Of a DNA stretch of 64,000 nt, positions 9,710-17,105 are shown piece by piece (the stretch's first letter is position 1; each line of letters starts with the position of its first letter). The notes under the pieces are model-generated. The model did not search any database, had not been told where the DNA came from, and saw only the letters and a program-made list of their open reading frames with translations. The translations under genes and the position numbers were made by a program. Source of the stretch: an uncultured Oscillospiraceae bacterium (GTDB taxonomy: Bacteria > Bacillota > Clostridia > Oscillospirales > Ruminococcaceae); assembly GCA_900547455.1 (NCBI GenBank), contig URGV01000004.1:1-64000 (forward strand). The letters run 5' to 3'.

Positions 9710-9737
9710 AAACGGATTCCGAAACCGGAATCCGTTT
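9710..9737 (-). terminator. Terminator of the tRNA transcript
   Basis: A 12-bp perfect stem with a 4-base loop followed by a T run on the minus strand, directly after the CCA end of tRNA-Glu. Confidence 0.85.
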
Positions 9738-9738
9738 C

Positions 9739-9813
9739 TGGTGACCCGTGCGAGAATCGAACTCGCGATACCGCCGTGAAAGGGCGGTGTCTTAACCGCT
9801 TGACCAACGGGCC
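9739..9813 (-). tRNA. tRNA-Glu (anticodon UUC)
   Basis: A full cloverleaf can be read on the minus strand. The acceptor GGCCCGT pairs with ACGGGTC, the anticodon stem CCGCC/GGCGG encloses loop CTTTCAC, and the T loop contains GTTCGA. CCA is encoded. The anticodon UUC reads glutamate codons. Confidence 0.96.
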
Positions 9814-9853
9814 GCACATATATGAAAAACTGCAGGAGCAGATTTCTGACAAA

Positions 9854-9930
9854 TGGTAGCGGCAAATGGATTTGAACCATCGACACTTCGGGTATGAACC
9901 GAATGCTCTAGCCAGCTGAGCTATGCCGCC
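9854..9930 (-). tRNA. tRNA-Met (anticodon CAU)
   Basis: A cloverleaf on the minus strand starts GGCGGCATAGCTCAG, with anticodon stem TTCGG/CCGAA around loop TTCATAC and an encoded CCA end. The G1-U72 pair and overall sequence match Firmicutes elongator tRNA-Met. A tRNA-Ile2 whose CAU is modified to lysidine cannot be fully excluded by eye. It shares a promoter and terminator with tRNA-Glu. Confidence 0.93.
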
Positions 9931-9970
9931 ATATAGAGAGACACGGCGAGCGCCGTAATCAACGTCCTAA

Positions 9971-9999
9971 ATTATATAATAGATTTTTGAATTTGTCAA
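9971..9999 (-). promoter_or_regulatory. Promoter of the tRNA-Met/tRNA-Glu operon
   Basis: Consensus TTGACA and TATAAT with a 17-base spacer on the minus strand, about 40 bases before the tRNA-Met 5' end. Confidence 0.88.
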
Positions 10000-10099
10000 C
10001 CCCTTTCTTTCAATTTTTTCGACTTTTTTTATTTTGCCCCTTTTCTTTTTATTCATACAAGGAGATCACATTCTATTCTCATTCCAATTTCTGCCGCAT

Positions 10100-10129
10100 A
10101 AAAAATCCGTGAAGGCAAACCTCCACGAA
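10100..10129 (-). terminator. Terminator after acyl-ACP thioesterase
   Basis: The minus-strand RNA forms an 8-bp stem with one G-U pair (CGUGGAGG with CCUUCACG), followed by a T-rich run, just past the stop at 10138. Confidence 0.75.
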
Positions 10130-10137
10130 TTCTTTCC

Positions 10138-10896
10138 TTATTCAAAGCAGGCCAGCGCCTCAAAGCACTTTTTGCCGTCGTCCTTCTTGCCGGTGACGTA
10201 ATATCCCACCGTTCCCGGCGCGATGCCGTCGCTCTCCCCGAGCTCCTTGCACAGAATCGCCAGCTCCTCGCCCATCTTGGCCTCGCTGTGATAGTTGATG
10301 ACCAGCTTTTTCAGCCTGCGCTCCACCGTCGCGGAAAACGGCAGGTTGTCCAGGATGATGTCGGCATACTGGGTATTGTTCAGGTGGCCGTTGTCATCGG
10401 TGCGGGAATAGGTCACCCGCTCCACCGCCGTCTGCTGCGCGTCGCGCACCTTCGGGATGGAGAGATCCTGCTCCGGAATCTCCTGGATGCGGAACGGGAA
10501 GTCCAAATCCTCCGGCGGGTCCCGCAGAATCTTGCGGGTATCGGTATCTACCAGCACCCATTTGGAATCCTGCGCCGCCACCTCGATCCCCTGCTCGTTG
10601 ATAAAGCTGGTGTATCGGTTATAGATGGCGCGCTTTGGGCCGGACGGCCGGGTCACAACCCGCAGCTTATCCCCCACCTTGATGTCGTGATAAATCTCCA
10701 GCGACGCCTTCGCCAGCAGAAAAACGGTGTGTGTCCGGCGGTAAACGTCGATGGTCAGCCCCAGTTCGTTGCAGTGGTTGGTGCTGATTGCCTGGCTCTG
10801 GGCCATCAGCGCCCCCGCCTTCATTCTCCCGTTACAGTCGCACTCGTACTGTCCCACAATGAAATCCTGTTCAAAAAATTCAACTGTCGCGCTCAA
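10138..10896 (-). CDS. Acyl-ACP thioesterase (FatA-like)
   Basis: Hydrolyses acyl-ACP to free fatty acid and ACP at the end of type II fatty acid synthesis in the cytoplasm. The 252-residue product is a double hot-dog protein as in bacterial and plant FatA/FatB. The second half carries the catalytic stretch DDNGHLNNTQYADII with the conserved Asn and His. The first half has the substrate-lid region and WVLVDTDTRKILRDPP. Start is TTG behind AAAGGAGG. It stands alone with its own promoter and terminator. Chain-length preference cannot be told from the sequence. Confidence 0.92.
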   Translation of the reverse strand: MSATVEFFEQDFIVGQYECDCNGRMKAGALMAQSQAISTNHCNELGLTIDVYRRTHTVFLLAKASLEIYHDIKVGDKLRVVTRPSGPKRAIYNRYTSFINEQGIEVAAQDSKWVLVDTDTRKILRDPPEDLDFPFRIQEIPEQDLSIPKVRDAQQTAVERVTYSRTDDNGHLNNTQYADIILDNLPFSATVERRLKKLVINYHSEAKMGEELAILCKELGESDGIAPGTVGYYVTGKKDDGKKCFEALACFE

Positions 10897-10940
10897 AGCA
10901 GCTCTCCTCCTTTTCCTGATTTGATTGCGCTTTATCTACT

Positions 10941-10969
10941 ATTATAATCTTCTTTTTTCAATCCTTCAA
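10941..10969 (-). promoter_or_regulatory. Promoter of the thioesterase gene
   Basis: TTGAAG and TATAAT spaced by 17 bases on the minus strand, 45 bases ahead of the TTG start. Confidence 0.75.
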
Positions 10970-11002
10970 CCCTTCCTTTTTAAATTTTTTGCAATCGGGA
11001 AA

Positions 11003-11027
11003 GGCGGGTGGTTTTTCACCACCCGCC
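11003..11027 (-). terminator. Hairpin closing the DUF4177 gene
   Basis: A perfect inverted repeat (GGCGGGTGGT with its complement) starts three bases past the stop codon at 11030. The T tract is short, so it may stabilise RNA rather than terminate strictly. Confidence 0.6.
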
Positions 11028-11029
11028 TC

Positions 11030-11200
11030 CTATTCTTCCACTTCCCGCATCAGCAGAAACGCCCCGTTCAGCGACGCGCAAAACTTCCACCCTTCTACCC
11101 CCAGTTCGTTCATGCTCTCTTCGAGCTGGCGGCATTTCTGCTCAAAATCAAACCCCAGCTTTATTGGAATGGTAACGACCTTATACTCATATCGCGGCAT
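11030..11200 (-). CDS. DUF4177 small protein
   Basis: A 56-codon gene read on the minus strand, starting MPRYEYKVVTIPIKLGF and ending MREVEE. The start motif YEYKVV and the later LGVEGWKF are the two hallmarks of DUF4177, a family of small proteins of unknown role. GGGAGGATG lies at a good distance before the ATG, and a hairpin directly follows the stop. No neighbour suggests a task: upstream is a repeat block and downstream the separately controlled thioesterase. Confidence 0.75.
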   Translation of the reverse strand: MPRYEYKVVTIPIKLGFDFEQKCRQLEESMNELGVEGWKFCASLNGAFLLMREVEE

Positions 11201-11244
11201 GATTCATCCTCCCAACCGCTCATCTGCGAACCTGCATTCCAATT

Positions 11245-11612
11245 CCAACCATCCACCCCTTGAGGAAGCAGGAGAATCGCTGCGCTCTCTCCTGCTCTCG
11301 GGAGCTTCGGTCCCTACTTGCAGCAAAACCTCCCACCGGGAGGTTTTGCTGGTTTCTTTTAATCGGCAGCAAGCCGGGAACTTTTTCTCTTACAAAATCC
11401 ACTGCACCACAACTGGGGAAATTGAACTTTGTTCAATTTCATGTCGCGCAAGACAAAAGTAAAGTTCAGCAGAAAGTTTAAGCGCGACTTGGCGCTTTGA
11501 ACGATAAAGGTGTTTCGCCCGCTGCGGCGTGCGACCAGCAGGCGCTGCCCGCTGGACACCTGCCACCTTTTGAAAAAGGTGGACGAAAACTTTTATTTTT
11601 TACCTGGCAGCT
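11245..11612. repeat. Composite palindromic repeat element, copy A
   Basis: A non-coding block between the DUF4177 gene and the end of parB. In order it holds a hairpin around CCTCCCACCGGGAGG (near 11332), the phrase GGGAACTTTTTCTCTTACAA, a 10-bp-arm hairpin at 11418-11440, the phrase CGCGACTTGGCGCTT, a hairpin at 11535-11555 and one at 11563-11582, ending GAAAACTTTTATTTT. The same modules in the same order occur at 25.9-26.1 kb and, inverted, at 58.8-59.2 kb. No ORF in it looks real. Confidence 0.8.
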
Positions 11613-11616
11613 AAAA

Positions 11617-12489
11617 CTAGTACTTCGCAAACTTCTCTGCCAGCGATTTCAAATCTTCCTCATCCCAGAACTGAATCTGCAAGGTACCGCCCTCGCCGTT
11701 GGGAATGATCCTCACCTTTCTGCCCATCTCCATGCTCATGGCAATCTCCATCTCGGTCAGGAAGGCGCTCTTGCCGCCCCAGGCTGGTTCTTCTGGGGCC
11801 TTTGCGGCTTTTTCCTTCTTCTCGTCCTGATTTTTGGCCATTCGCTCGATGTCGCGCACCGAATATTTGCCGCTCTTTACCTTCTGCGCAATCTCCACAA
11901 TCCAGTCCTGATCGTCAAAGGCCAGCAGCGCGCGCGCGTGTCCGGGGGAAACCTCCCCTTCACCCACCATATCCATGACCTTCTGCGGCAGGTTGAGCAG
12001 GCGCAGAGCGTTTGCGATGGCTGGGCGAGACTTACCCACCCGTTTTGCCACCTGCTCCTGGGTCATGCCGTAGCGCTCCATCAGCTGCTTATAGCCGGTC
12101 GCCTCCTCGATGGCGTTGAGGTCCTCGCGCTGCAGGTTTTCGATCAGCGCGATCTCCATCGCCTGCTCCTCATCCATCTCCCGGATAACGACAGGGACCT
12201 CCTGCAGGCCCGCCATGCGGCTGGCGCGCCAACGGCGCTCGCCTGCCACCAGCTGATAGCTGCCGCCCGGCAGGGGGCGCACCAGCAGCGGCTGCAGCAC
12301 GCCGTGCTCCCGGATGGAATCCGCCAGCTCGTTGAGCGCCTCCTCCGAGAAGATTTTTCTCGGCTGGTCGCGGTTTGGCTCGATCTGGCTCAGGCGCAGG
12401 GTAACCACTCCCCCGCTGTCCACCGTTTCATTGTCCATAAACAGAGCGTCCAGCCCCTTGCCGAGCCCTCCTTTTTTCGCTCTTGCCAT
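11617..12489 (-). CDS. parB: Chromosome partitioning protein ParB (Spo0J)
   Basis: ParB is a CTP-dependent DNA clamp that loads at parS and recruits SMC to the origin. The 290-residue protein begins with the typical KGGLGKGLDALF, then the N-terminal CTP-binding domain with the VAGERRWRASRMAG box. The helix-turn-helix follows near 125-165 (YGMTQEQVAKRVGKSRPAIA), and a dimerisation domain ends the protein (GRKVRIIPNGEGG). It starts 11 bases after the parA stop, so the two form an operon. The parS sites lie just upstream of parA. Confidence 0.95.
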   Translation of the reverse strand: MARAKKGGLGKGLDALFMDNETVDSGGVVTLRLSQIEPNRDQPRKIFSEEALNELADSIREHGVLQPLLVRPLPGGSYQLVAGERRWRASRMAGLQEVPVVIREMDEEQAMEIALIENLQREDLNAIEEATGYKQLMERYGMTQEQVAKRVGKSRPAIANALRLLNLPQKVMDMVGEGEVSPGHARALLAFDDQDWIVEIAQKVKSGKYSVRDIERMAKNQDEKKEKAAKAPEEPAWGGKSAFLTEMEIAMSMEMGRKVRIIPNGEGGTLQIQFWDEEDLKSLAEKFAKY

Positions 12490-12500
12490 CCTGATTCCCC

Positions 12501-13277
12501 CTATCCTTTCTTAACACGATTCTTCTTCAAAAACTCCTTTGCCAGGTCCATATAGGCCCTGGAGCCCTTGGAGAGCTTATCAAAATACATCACCGGCATA
12601 CCGAAGCTGGGCGCTTCCGACAGGCGGACGTTGCGCGGTATAACCGTCTTGTACAGCTTATCCGGGAAGTGCTTCTTGACTTCCTCCTCCACCTGCTCGG
12701 TCAGGCGCAGCCGCTTGTCGTACATGGTCAGCAGGATGCCCTCCACCTCGATGACCGGATTGTACAGCCGCTTGACCTGCCGGACGGTCGCCATCAGCTG
12801 AGACAGTCCCTCCAGTGCATAATACTCGCACTGAATCGGAATCAGCACGCTGTCGCAGGCCGCGAAGGCGTTGAGGGTCACCAGGCCCATCGCCGGCGGG
12901 CAGTCGATCAGGATATAGTCATAGTTGTCCCGGATCGAAGCCAGCGCCTGCCGCAGCTTCATGGTGCGCTCCGGCACATCGCCCAGTTCCAGTTCCGCCG
13001 CCGCCAGATCGATGCTGGACGGAATGAGGTCCACATTTTTAAACTCGGTTTTGATGACCGCCTTGGAGGCCCGTTCCTCCCCGCTGAGCAGCTCATAGGT
13101 CGAGCAGGTCACCTCGCGTTTATTGACTCCCAGGCCGCTTGTCGCGTTGCCCTGCGCGTCGATGTCCACCAGCAGGCACTTCTTTCCCGATTTCCCCAGA
13201 CCGGCAGCCAGATTGATGACGGTGGTCGTCTTGCCGACGCCGCCCTTTTGATTTGCTACCGCAATCACTTTACTCAT
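12501..13277 (-). CDS. parA: Chromosome partitioning ATPase ParA (Soj)
   Basis: A 258-residue Walker-type ATPase that binds DNA non-specifically as an ATP dimer and is stimulated by ParB; in B. subtilis the homologue Soj also controls DnaA. Motifs: deviant Walker A KGGVGKTTT near residue 10, the switch DIDAQGNAT and Walker B ILIDCPPAMGLVTLNA. The start at 13277 has AAAGGATG ahead of it. The longer open frame upstream has no such site and runs over the promoter. It is followed at 11 bases by parB. Confidence 0.95.
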   Translation of the reverse strand: MSKVIAVANQKGGVGKTTTVINLAAGLGKSGKKCLLVDIDAQGNATSGLGVNKREVTCSTYELLSGEERASKAVIKTEFKNVDLIPSSIDLAAAELELGDVPERTMKLRQALASIRDNYDYILIDCPPAMGLVTLNAFAACDSVLIPIQCEYYALEGLSQLMATVRQVKRLYNPVIEVEGILLTMYDKRLRLTEQVEEEVKKHFPDKLYKTVIPRNVRLSEAPSFGMPVMYFDKLSKGSRAYMDLAKEFLKKNRVKKG

Positions 13278-13329
13278 ATCAACAACATCCTTTCCCGGCG
13301 CTGACGCGCAAAACATCGGATTTAGTTTG

Positions 13330-13335
13330 ATTATA
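13330..13335 (-). promoter_or_regulatory. Extended -10 promoter of parA-parB
   Basis: TATAAT on the minus strand preceded by TG one base upstream (TGC-TATAAT). The -35 (TTTCCT) is poor. It lies 52 bases before the parA start and 80 bases downstream of the first parS. Confidence 0.55.
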
Positions 13336-13414
13336 GCACATCTGTCGCCGAAAGGAAAGAAAAAACTCCCTTTTTCCTCCCTCCTTTTGTCTTTTTCACC
13401 TTTTTGCTCCTCCA

Positions 13415-13430
13415 TGTTTCACGTGAAACC
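13415..13430. other. parS site 1
   Basis: TGTTTCACGTGAAACC, matching the parS consensus except the last base. The first of four sites upstream of parA; ParB is expected to load here. Confidence 0.93.
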
Positions 13431-13453
13431 TTTTTCTTCTCGCTTCCCTCTCC

Positions 13454-13469
13454 TGTTTCACGTGAAACA
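13454..13469. other. parS site 2 (perfect)
   Basis: TGTTTCACGTGAAACA, an exact match to the 16-base parS palindrome. Confidence 0.97.
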
Positions 13470-13491
13470 GGGTCGTTTCCTCCCGCGTCTT

Positions 13492-13507
13492 TGTTTCACG
13501 TGAAACG
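13492..13507. other. parS site 3
   Basis: TGTTTCACGTGAAACG, with only the last base off consensus. Confidence 0.93.
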
Positions 13508-13529
13508 TTTCCGCGCAGAAGGTTGCCGA

Positions 13530-13545
13530 TGTTTCATGTGAAACA
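13530..13545. other. parS site 4
   Basis: TGTTTCATGTGAAACA, with one central change. The four sites start at 13415, 13454, 13492 and 13530, so they are 38-39 bases apart. This is close to an even repeat. Confidence 0.88.
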
Positions 13546-13656
13546 AAAAACTTTTTTAAAGAAGCTGCAACAAATTCCCAATATGTGTACACCTATAAGG
13601 AAAGAGGTTGTTGAACCCTTTGATTTCGACCGACCAAATTTTAGGAGGTTTATGAA

Positions 13657-14985
13657 ATGATGAAAAAGATTTTCACCGTTGCCCTTTGCGCAGCGATGCT
13701 GCTTTCGATGGCAGGCGTCTCCTACAGTGCAGACGGCGGCAGCACCAACTCGTCCAGCCCAACCATCCAGGTCCTGCCGGCGCAGCCAAAGGCGATCAAG
13801 CCGGTTGCCCGCGTCACCGAGCCGGATGTCCCGGAGGATGAGGAGGAACAGAGTTACTTCTGCATCGAAGCGACCAACCCTGCTTTCATCGAAAGCATGC
13901 AGAAATTTGGCGCCAAAACATCCTCGATGCTGCTGACCGAAAGCGGCACCAACCAGACCTACTCCCCCATCAGCTTTGCCTACGCGCTGGGTGTACTGGG
14001 CAGCGGCGCCAGCGGACAAACCGCCCGCAACATTGCCAAGGCGCTGGAAACAAGCACCATGACTGCAGCCTCCAAGGGGTTGAGCTGGTTTTATACCACT
14101 CACTACGATGACCACGAAGGCAGAATCCTCAAAATTGCCAACTCGCTCTGGCTGCAGGAGGACTACCCGATCAAGGAGGAGTTTGCCAAAAAGGCTGCGG
14201 AGCAGTTCTATGCCTCGGCCTATTCGGTGGACTTTTCTGAGCAGGCAACAGCGGATGCGATGGCCAAGTGGATCTCCGAGCAGACCAGCGGCCTGCTGAA
14301 TCCAACCTTCCAGGCAAATCCAGACCAGATTCTTTCGATCATCAACACCCTGTACTTTGAAGGGGCCTGGGTCGATTCCTTTGACGCTGCCAACAACACA
14401 GAGGAAACCTTTACCCTTGAGGACGGCAGCGAGGTGGATGCCACCTATATGAATCGCACCTTCCAGGGCGCCACCTACTATGAAACCGATGACTACACTT
14501 TGTTTGAGGTTTCGTTTGAAGGCGGACAGACCATGAAGTTTGTCCTGCCAAAGGAGGGCAGCGCACTGGAAACACTGCTTGACCAGGAAAGTCTGGGGCA
14601 GATTCTCTCCGAGCAGGAGGAAAGTTCCGTCCGTTACGCCGACGTCAACTTCAAGCTGCCAAAATTCAGCTTCGACAGCGAGTTTGACCTCAACGAGATC
14701 TGCAAGGCGCTTGGTCTGGAGGAGCTGCTGGAAGGCAAATCGGACCTTTCCGGCATCACCGACGAGCGGGCAAAACTCTCCAGCGTCAAGCAGGAGAGCC
14801 ACGTCGAGGTGGACGAGAACGGCTGCAAAGCTGCCGCCTACACCAAGATGGACATCATGCGGATGAGTATGCCGGTCCCGATGGAGCAGTACGACTTCTC
14901 GCTGGACCGCCCATTCCTCTTTGTCATCGAGTCGCAGGATGAGGCGCCGCTGTTTGTCGGCACCGTCTACAACCCTCTGCAGTAA
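13657..14985 (+). CDS. Secreted serpin (serine protease inhibitor)
   Basis: Serpins trap serine or cysteine proteases by cleavage of a reactive loop. The 442-residue product has a signal peptide (KIFTVALCAAMLLSMAGVSYSA), a low-complexity linker to about 75, then a full serpin fold with SFAYALGVLGSGASGQT, NTLYFEGAW and the C-terminal DRPFLFVIESQDEAPLFVG. The hinge is ENGCKAAAYT; counting 14 residues from the hinge glycine puts Met-Ser at the scissile bond, as in alpha-1-antitrypsin. AGGAGG stands 8 bases before the ATG. It is one of the few rightward genes left of oriC and is absent from the usual origin gene set. Confidence 0.93.
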   Translation: MMKKIFTVALCAAMLLSMAGVSYSADGGSTNSSSPTIQVLPAQPKAIKPVARVTEPDVPEDEEEQSYFCIEATNPAFIESMQKFGAKTSSMLLTESGTNQTYSPISFAYALGVLGSGASGQTARNIAKALETSTMTAASKGLSWFYTTHYDDHEGRILKIANSLWLQEDYPIKEEFAKKAAEQFYASAYSVDFSEQATADAMAKWISEQTSGLLNPTFQANPDQILSIINTLYFEGAWVDSFDAANNTEETFTLEDGSEVDATYMNRTFQGATYYETDDYTLFEVSFEGGQTMKFVLPKEGSALETLLDQESLGQILSEQEESSVRYADVNFKLPKFSFDSEFDLNEICKALGLEELLEGKSDLSGITDERAKLSSVKQESHVEVDENGCKAAAYTKMDIMRMSMPVPMEQYDFSLDRPFLFVIESQDEAPLFVGTVYNPLQ

Positions 14986-15025
14986 CCTTTCTTTTGTAAA
15001 CCCCTTTTATGATTCACCACAAAAG

Positions 15026-15059
15026 GAGGCTCGGGTCAATCAAAATTGACTCGAGCCTC
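15026..15059. terminator. Bidirectional terminator between serpin and GntR gene
   Basis: A 15-bp stem (GAGGCTCGGGTCAAT with ATTGACTCGAGCCTC) with a 4-base loop. T-rich stretches follow on the plus strand and, more weakly, on the minus strand. It serves the two convergent genes. Confidence 0.85.
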
Positions 15060-15080
15060 TTTATTTTGGGGCGCTGCCCA

Positions 15081-15806
15081 TTAAATTGCAGATTCATAAA
15101 CATAAAGGGAAAAGCGTTCTCCATTGATCAGCTGTGTTCCTACATACATCGGAATCCCATTTGCGTCGTAGGCTGTGCTCTTGACATAGAGCAGGTACTC
15201 ACCCTTTTTTACCCGCAGCAGCTCTCCCTCATGGGCAGTGGCGCGGCAAAGCTCGATGCGTTTTTCCGAGCTGGCAATGCGCTTGCCCGTCTTCTCTTCG
15301 ATGAAATCAAACAGCGAATTGTTGTCAAAATCATTGTCGAGCAGGAAGGAATACTCCATCGGGAAATAGTTTCCCTCGATAACCACCGGTTCCTGGTCGG
15401 CATAGCGCACCCTGGAAAGAAAGACCACCCTGCTGCCGACAGGAATATCCAGCCTTCTGGCCGTCTTCTCATCCGCGGTGACCACCTTGTTCTCCAGCAT
15501 CTTGCCGCCCGGCTTCACGCCAATCTGATGACACAGCTCGGTGAAGCTCTGCAGCTTTTTCATGTTGCGCTCAAATTTGGGCTTGGTGACAAAGGTTCCT
15601 TTTCCCTGTTTGCGTTCGACCAGTCCTTTTTCAATCAACTTATCGATCGCGCGGCGGACGGTATTGATGCTGATGTGGTAGGTTTCCGCCATTTCCTTTT
15701 CGGTCATCAGGCGATCTCCCGTATGATAACGGCCGGCGCTGACATCTTCCTCAATCATATTCATCAGCTGAACGTACAGCGGCGTGATTGCGGTTGGATC
15801 CAACAT
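15081..15806 (-). CDS. GntR-family regulator with UTRA domain (FrlR-like)
   Basis: A 241-residue repressor of the HutC subfamily. An N-terminal winged helix (residues 5-70, with YHISINTVRRAIDKLIEKGL) is followed by a UTRA effector domain (GSRVVFLSRVRYADQEPVVI, then IASSEKRIELCRA). Such proteins bind sugar phosphates or amino-acid-like ligands. Its position beside a FrlB/FrlD/Opp locus suggests that it senses a fructosamine phosphate, as FrlR does in B. subtilis. This is inference. I prefer the second ATG (15806), because the first, at 15812, is only two bases from the GGGGGG ribosome site. Confidence 0.88.
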   Translation of the reverse strand: MLDPTAITPLYVQLMNMIEEDVSAGRYHTGDRLMTEKEMAETYHISINTVRRAIDKLIEKGLVERKQGKGTFVTKPKFERNMKKLQSFTELCHQIGVKPGGKMLENKVVTADEKTARRLDIPVGSRVVFLSRVRYADQEPVVIEGNYFPMEYSFLLDNDFDNNSLFDFIEEKTGKRIASSEKRIELCRATAHEGELLRVKKGEYLLYVKSTAYDANGIPMYVGTQLINGERFSLYVYESAI

Positions 15807-15871
15807 CTGCATTTCCCCCCTTTATCATTGGTATCATTTCGTCATGTCATCTTCACAGAGAGATTACTCTA

Positions 15872-15901
15872 ATTATAATACATTGTAAGAACACAATACA
15901 A
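15872..15901 (-). promoter_or_regulatory. GntR gene promoter with internal inverted repeat
   Basis: TTGTAT and TATAAT spaced by 18 bases on the minus strand. The spacer and -35 region contain the inverted repeat ATTGT-N6-ACAAT at 15882-15897. A repeat in this place is the usual layout of an autoregulatory operator. Confidence 0.55.
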
Positions 15902-16001
15902 GGGGAATAGTTCCTAAAAAAAGCCAGAAAAAGGCACTATTTTCTGCCTGTATTCTACACCTAAAAATAATTTTTGACGTCAGGCGAAGCCTTGAGACAG
16001 A

Positions 16002-16054
16002 AAATGCGCAGCAGGGATCCCATCCCGTGGAAGAATGAGCCTTGCTGCGCATTT
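16002..16054 (-). terminator. Terminator of the opp-frlB operon
   Basis: A stem of 12 or more pairs (AAATGCGCAGCA with TGCTGCGCATTT) with a large loop, followed by T-rich sequence on the minus strand, 42 bases past the frlB stop. Confidence 0.75.
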
Positions 16055-16095
16055 CACTGTCGCTTTGCGAATTTTAGAGAATTGCCATTAACAAA

Positions 16096-17067
16096 TTAGT
16101 ACTCTACCTTGTACATATATCTTCTTTCGTCCATCGAGTGGCCGGTGACCTGGGACATCTGGAAGACATAGTAGCGCTCGATCGGGATGAGGACGACGGG
16201 GTTGAAGAACTCGACGACATCCGGATCGATTCTGCCCTTATTCAGCTCCTTGAAGTCGATGACAATAAAGTTTTCGGCGTAGGTCTTCAGGAATTTTAAG
16301 CATCTTTCGTCGAGCGCTCTGGTTCTGCCCTCGCCCATAATCAGCACCATCGGCAGCTTTTTGTCGGTGGTCTCAAACGGGCCGTGGAAATATTCGCCGG
16401 TGTGCAGGCAGACGGCGTGCTTCCACTGCATCTCCATGAAGTGGCAGCAGCACATCGAGTAGGCGACGCCGTAGTTGGAGCCGGAAGCCAGCACATAAAA
16501 GACCGGCTCGTCCTTTTCCTTCTCCGCCCAGGCCTGGGCTGCGGGCAGGCACTCCTTTTTGGCCTCGTCCACAATCTCGTTGATGTACTGGTAGGCATCC
16601 ATCGCCTTGTCGTATTTGTCCCAGCCCTCGATCTGATGCAGCAGCTCAAAGCCGATGCGCAGCGAGCAGGCCTGGTTGGAGTTGCTGTAATCCTGCGGAG
16701 CACCGTTGGAGTACACAACAACATACTGGCCAACCTTTGCCATGCCGGTTTCCATCGAGCCGGTCATCGCGATGGTGATGGCACCCTTGGCGTTGGCGGT
16801 CTCGACCGCTTTCACCGTCTCAGGGGTGGCCTTCAGCGAGCAGATGACCGCCACGCAGCGCTCGTCCAGCTCCTTTGGGGTGGCGTGGACAAACTCATTG
16901 CTGGTGTAGGTGGTGGCGCTGAAAGTTTTGGCCTCGCTCTGGAGCAGGTACAGTCCCGGGAAAATGGCCGCCTTGGAGCCGCCGCAGGCCACAAAATAGA
17001 CATGTTTGAGTCCGCCCTTGGCGTCCAGCTTCTGTTTAATTTCGGTGATGATTTGTTTGATTTCCAT
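16096..17067 (-). CDS. frlB: SIS-domain fructosamine-6-phosphate deglycase (FrlB-like)
   Basis: FrlB cleaves fructoselysine 6-phosphate (or other alpha-glycated amino acid phosphates) to glucose 6-phosphate and the free amino acid in the cytoplasm. The 323-residue product carries two SIS domains: VYFVACGGSKAAIFPGLYLL near 23-42 and the second from about 190. Family marks seen in FrlB are EYFHGPFE near 230, ENFIVIDFKEL near 275 and the C-terminal MDERRYMYKVEY. The start follows GGAGGAAAGGGAGAG. It is the last gene of the opp operon. A related amino-sugar isomerase is possible, but the divergent FrlD-like kinase favours FrlB. Confidence 0.85.
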   Translation of the reverse strand: MEIKQIITEIKQKLDAKGGLKHVYFVACGGSKAAIFPGLYLLQSEAKTFSATTYTSNEFVHATPKELDERCVAVICSLKATPETVKAVETANAKGAITIAMTGSMETGMAKVGQYVVVYSNGAPQDYSNSNQACSLRIGFELLHQIEGWDKYDKAMDAYQYINEIVDEAKKECLPAAQAWAEKEKDEPVFYVLASGSNYGVAYSMCCCHFMEMQWKHAVCLHTGEYFHGPFETTDKKLPMVLIMGEGRTRALDERCLKFLKTYAENFIVIDFKELNKGRIDPDVVEFFNPVVLIPIERYYVFQMSQVTGHSMDERRYMYKVEY

Positions 17068-17105
17068 ATACGTCTCTCCCTTTCCTCCGGCTTTATGTCC
17101 AGTTT

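Noticed and set aside
9578..9886. ORFs over the tRNA-Glu/tRNA-Met region (9574-9886)
   Set aside because: Both strands are occupied by two clear tRNA genes with their promoter and terminator.
11220..11616. CRISPR array suspected from repeated words
   Set aside because: The repeats are palindromic modules with differing arms and spacing, not constant direct repeats with equal spacers, and no cas genes are near.
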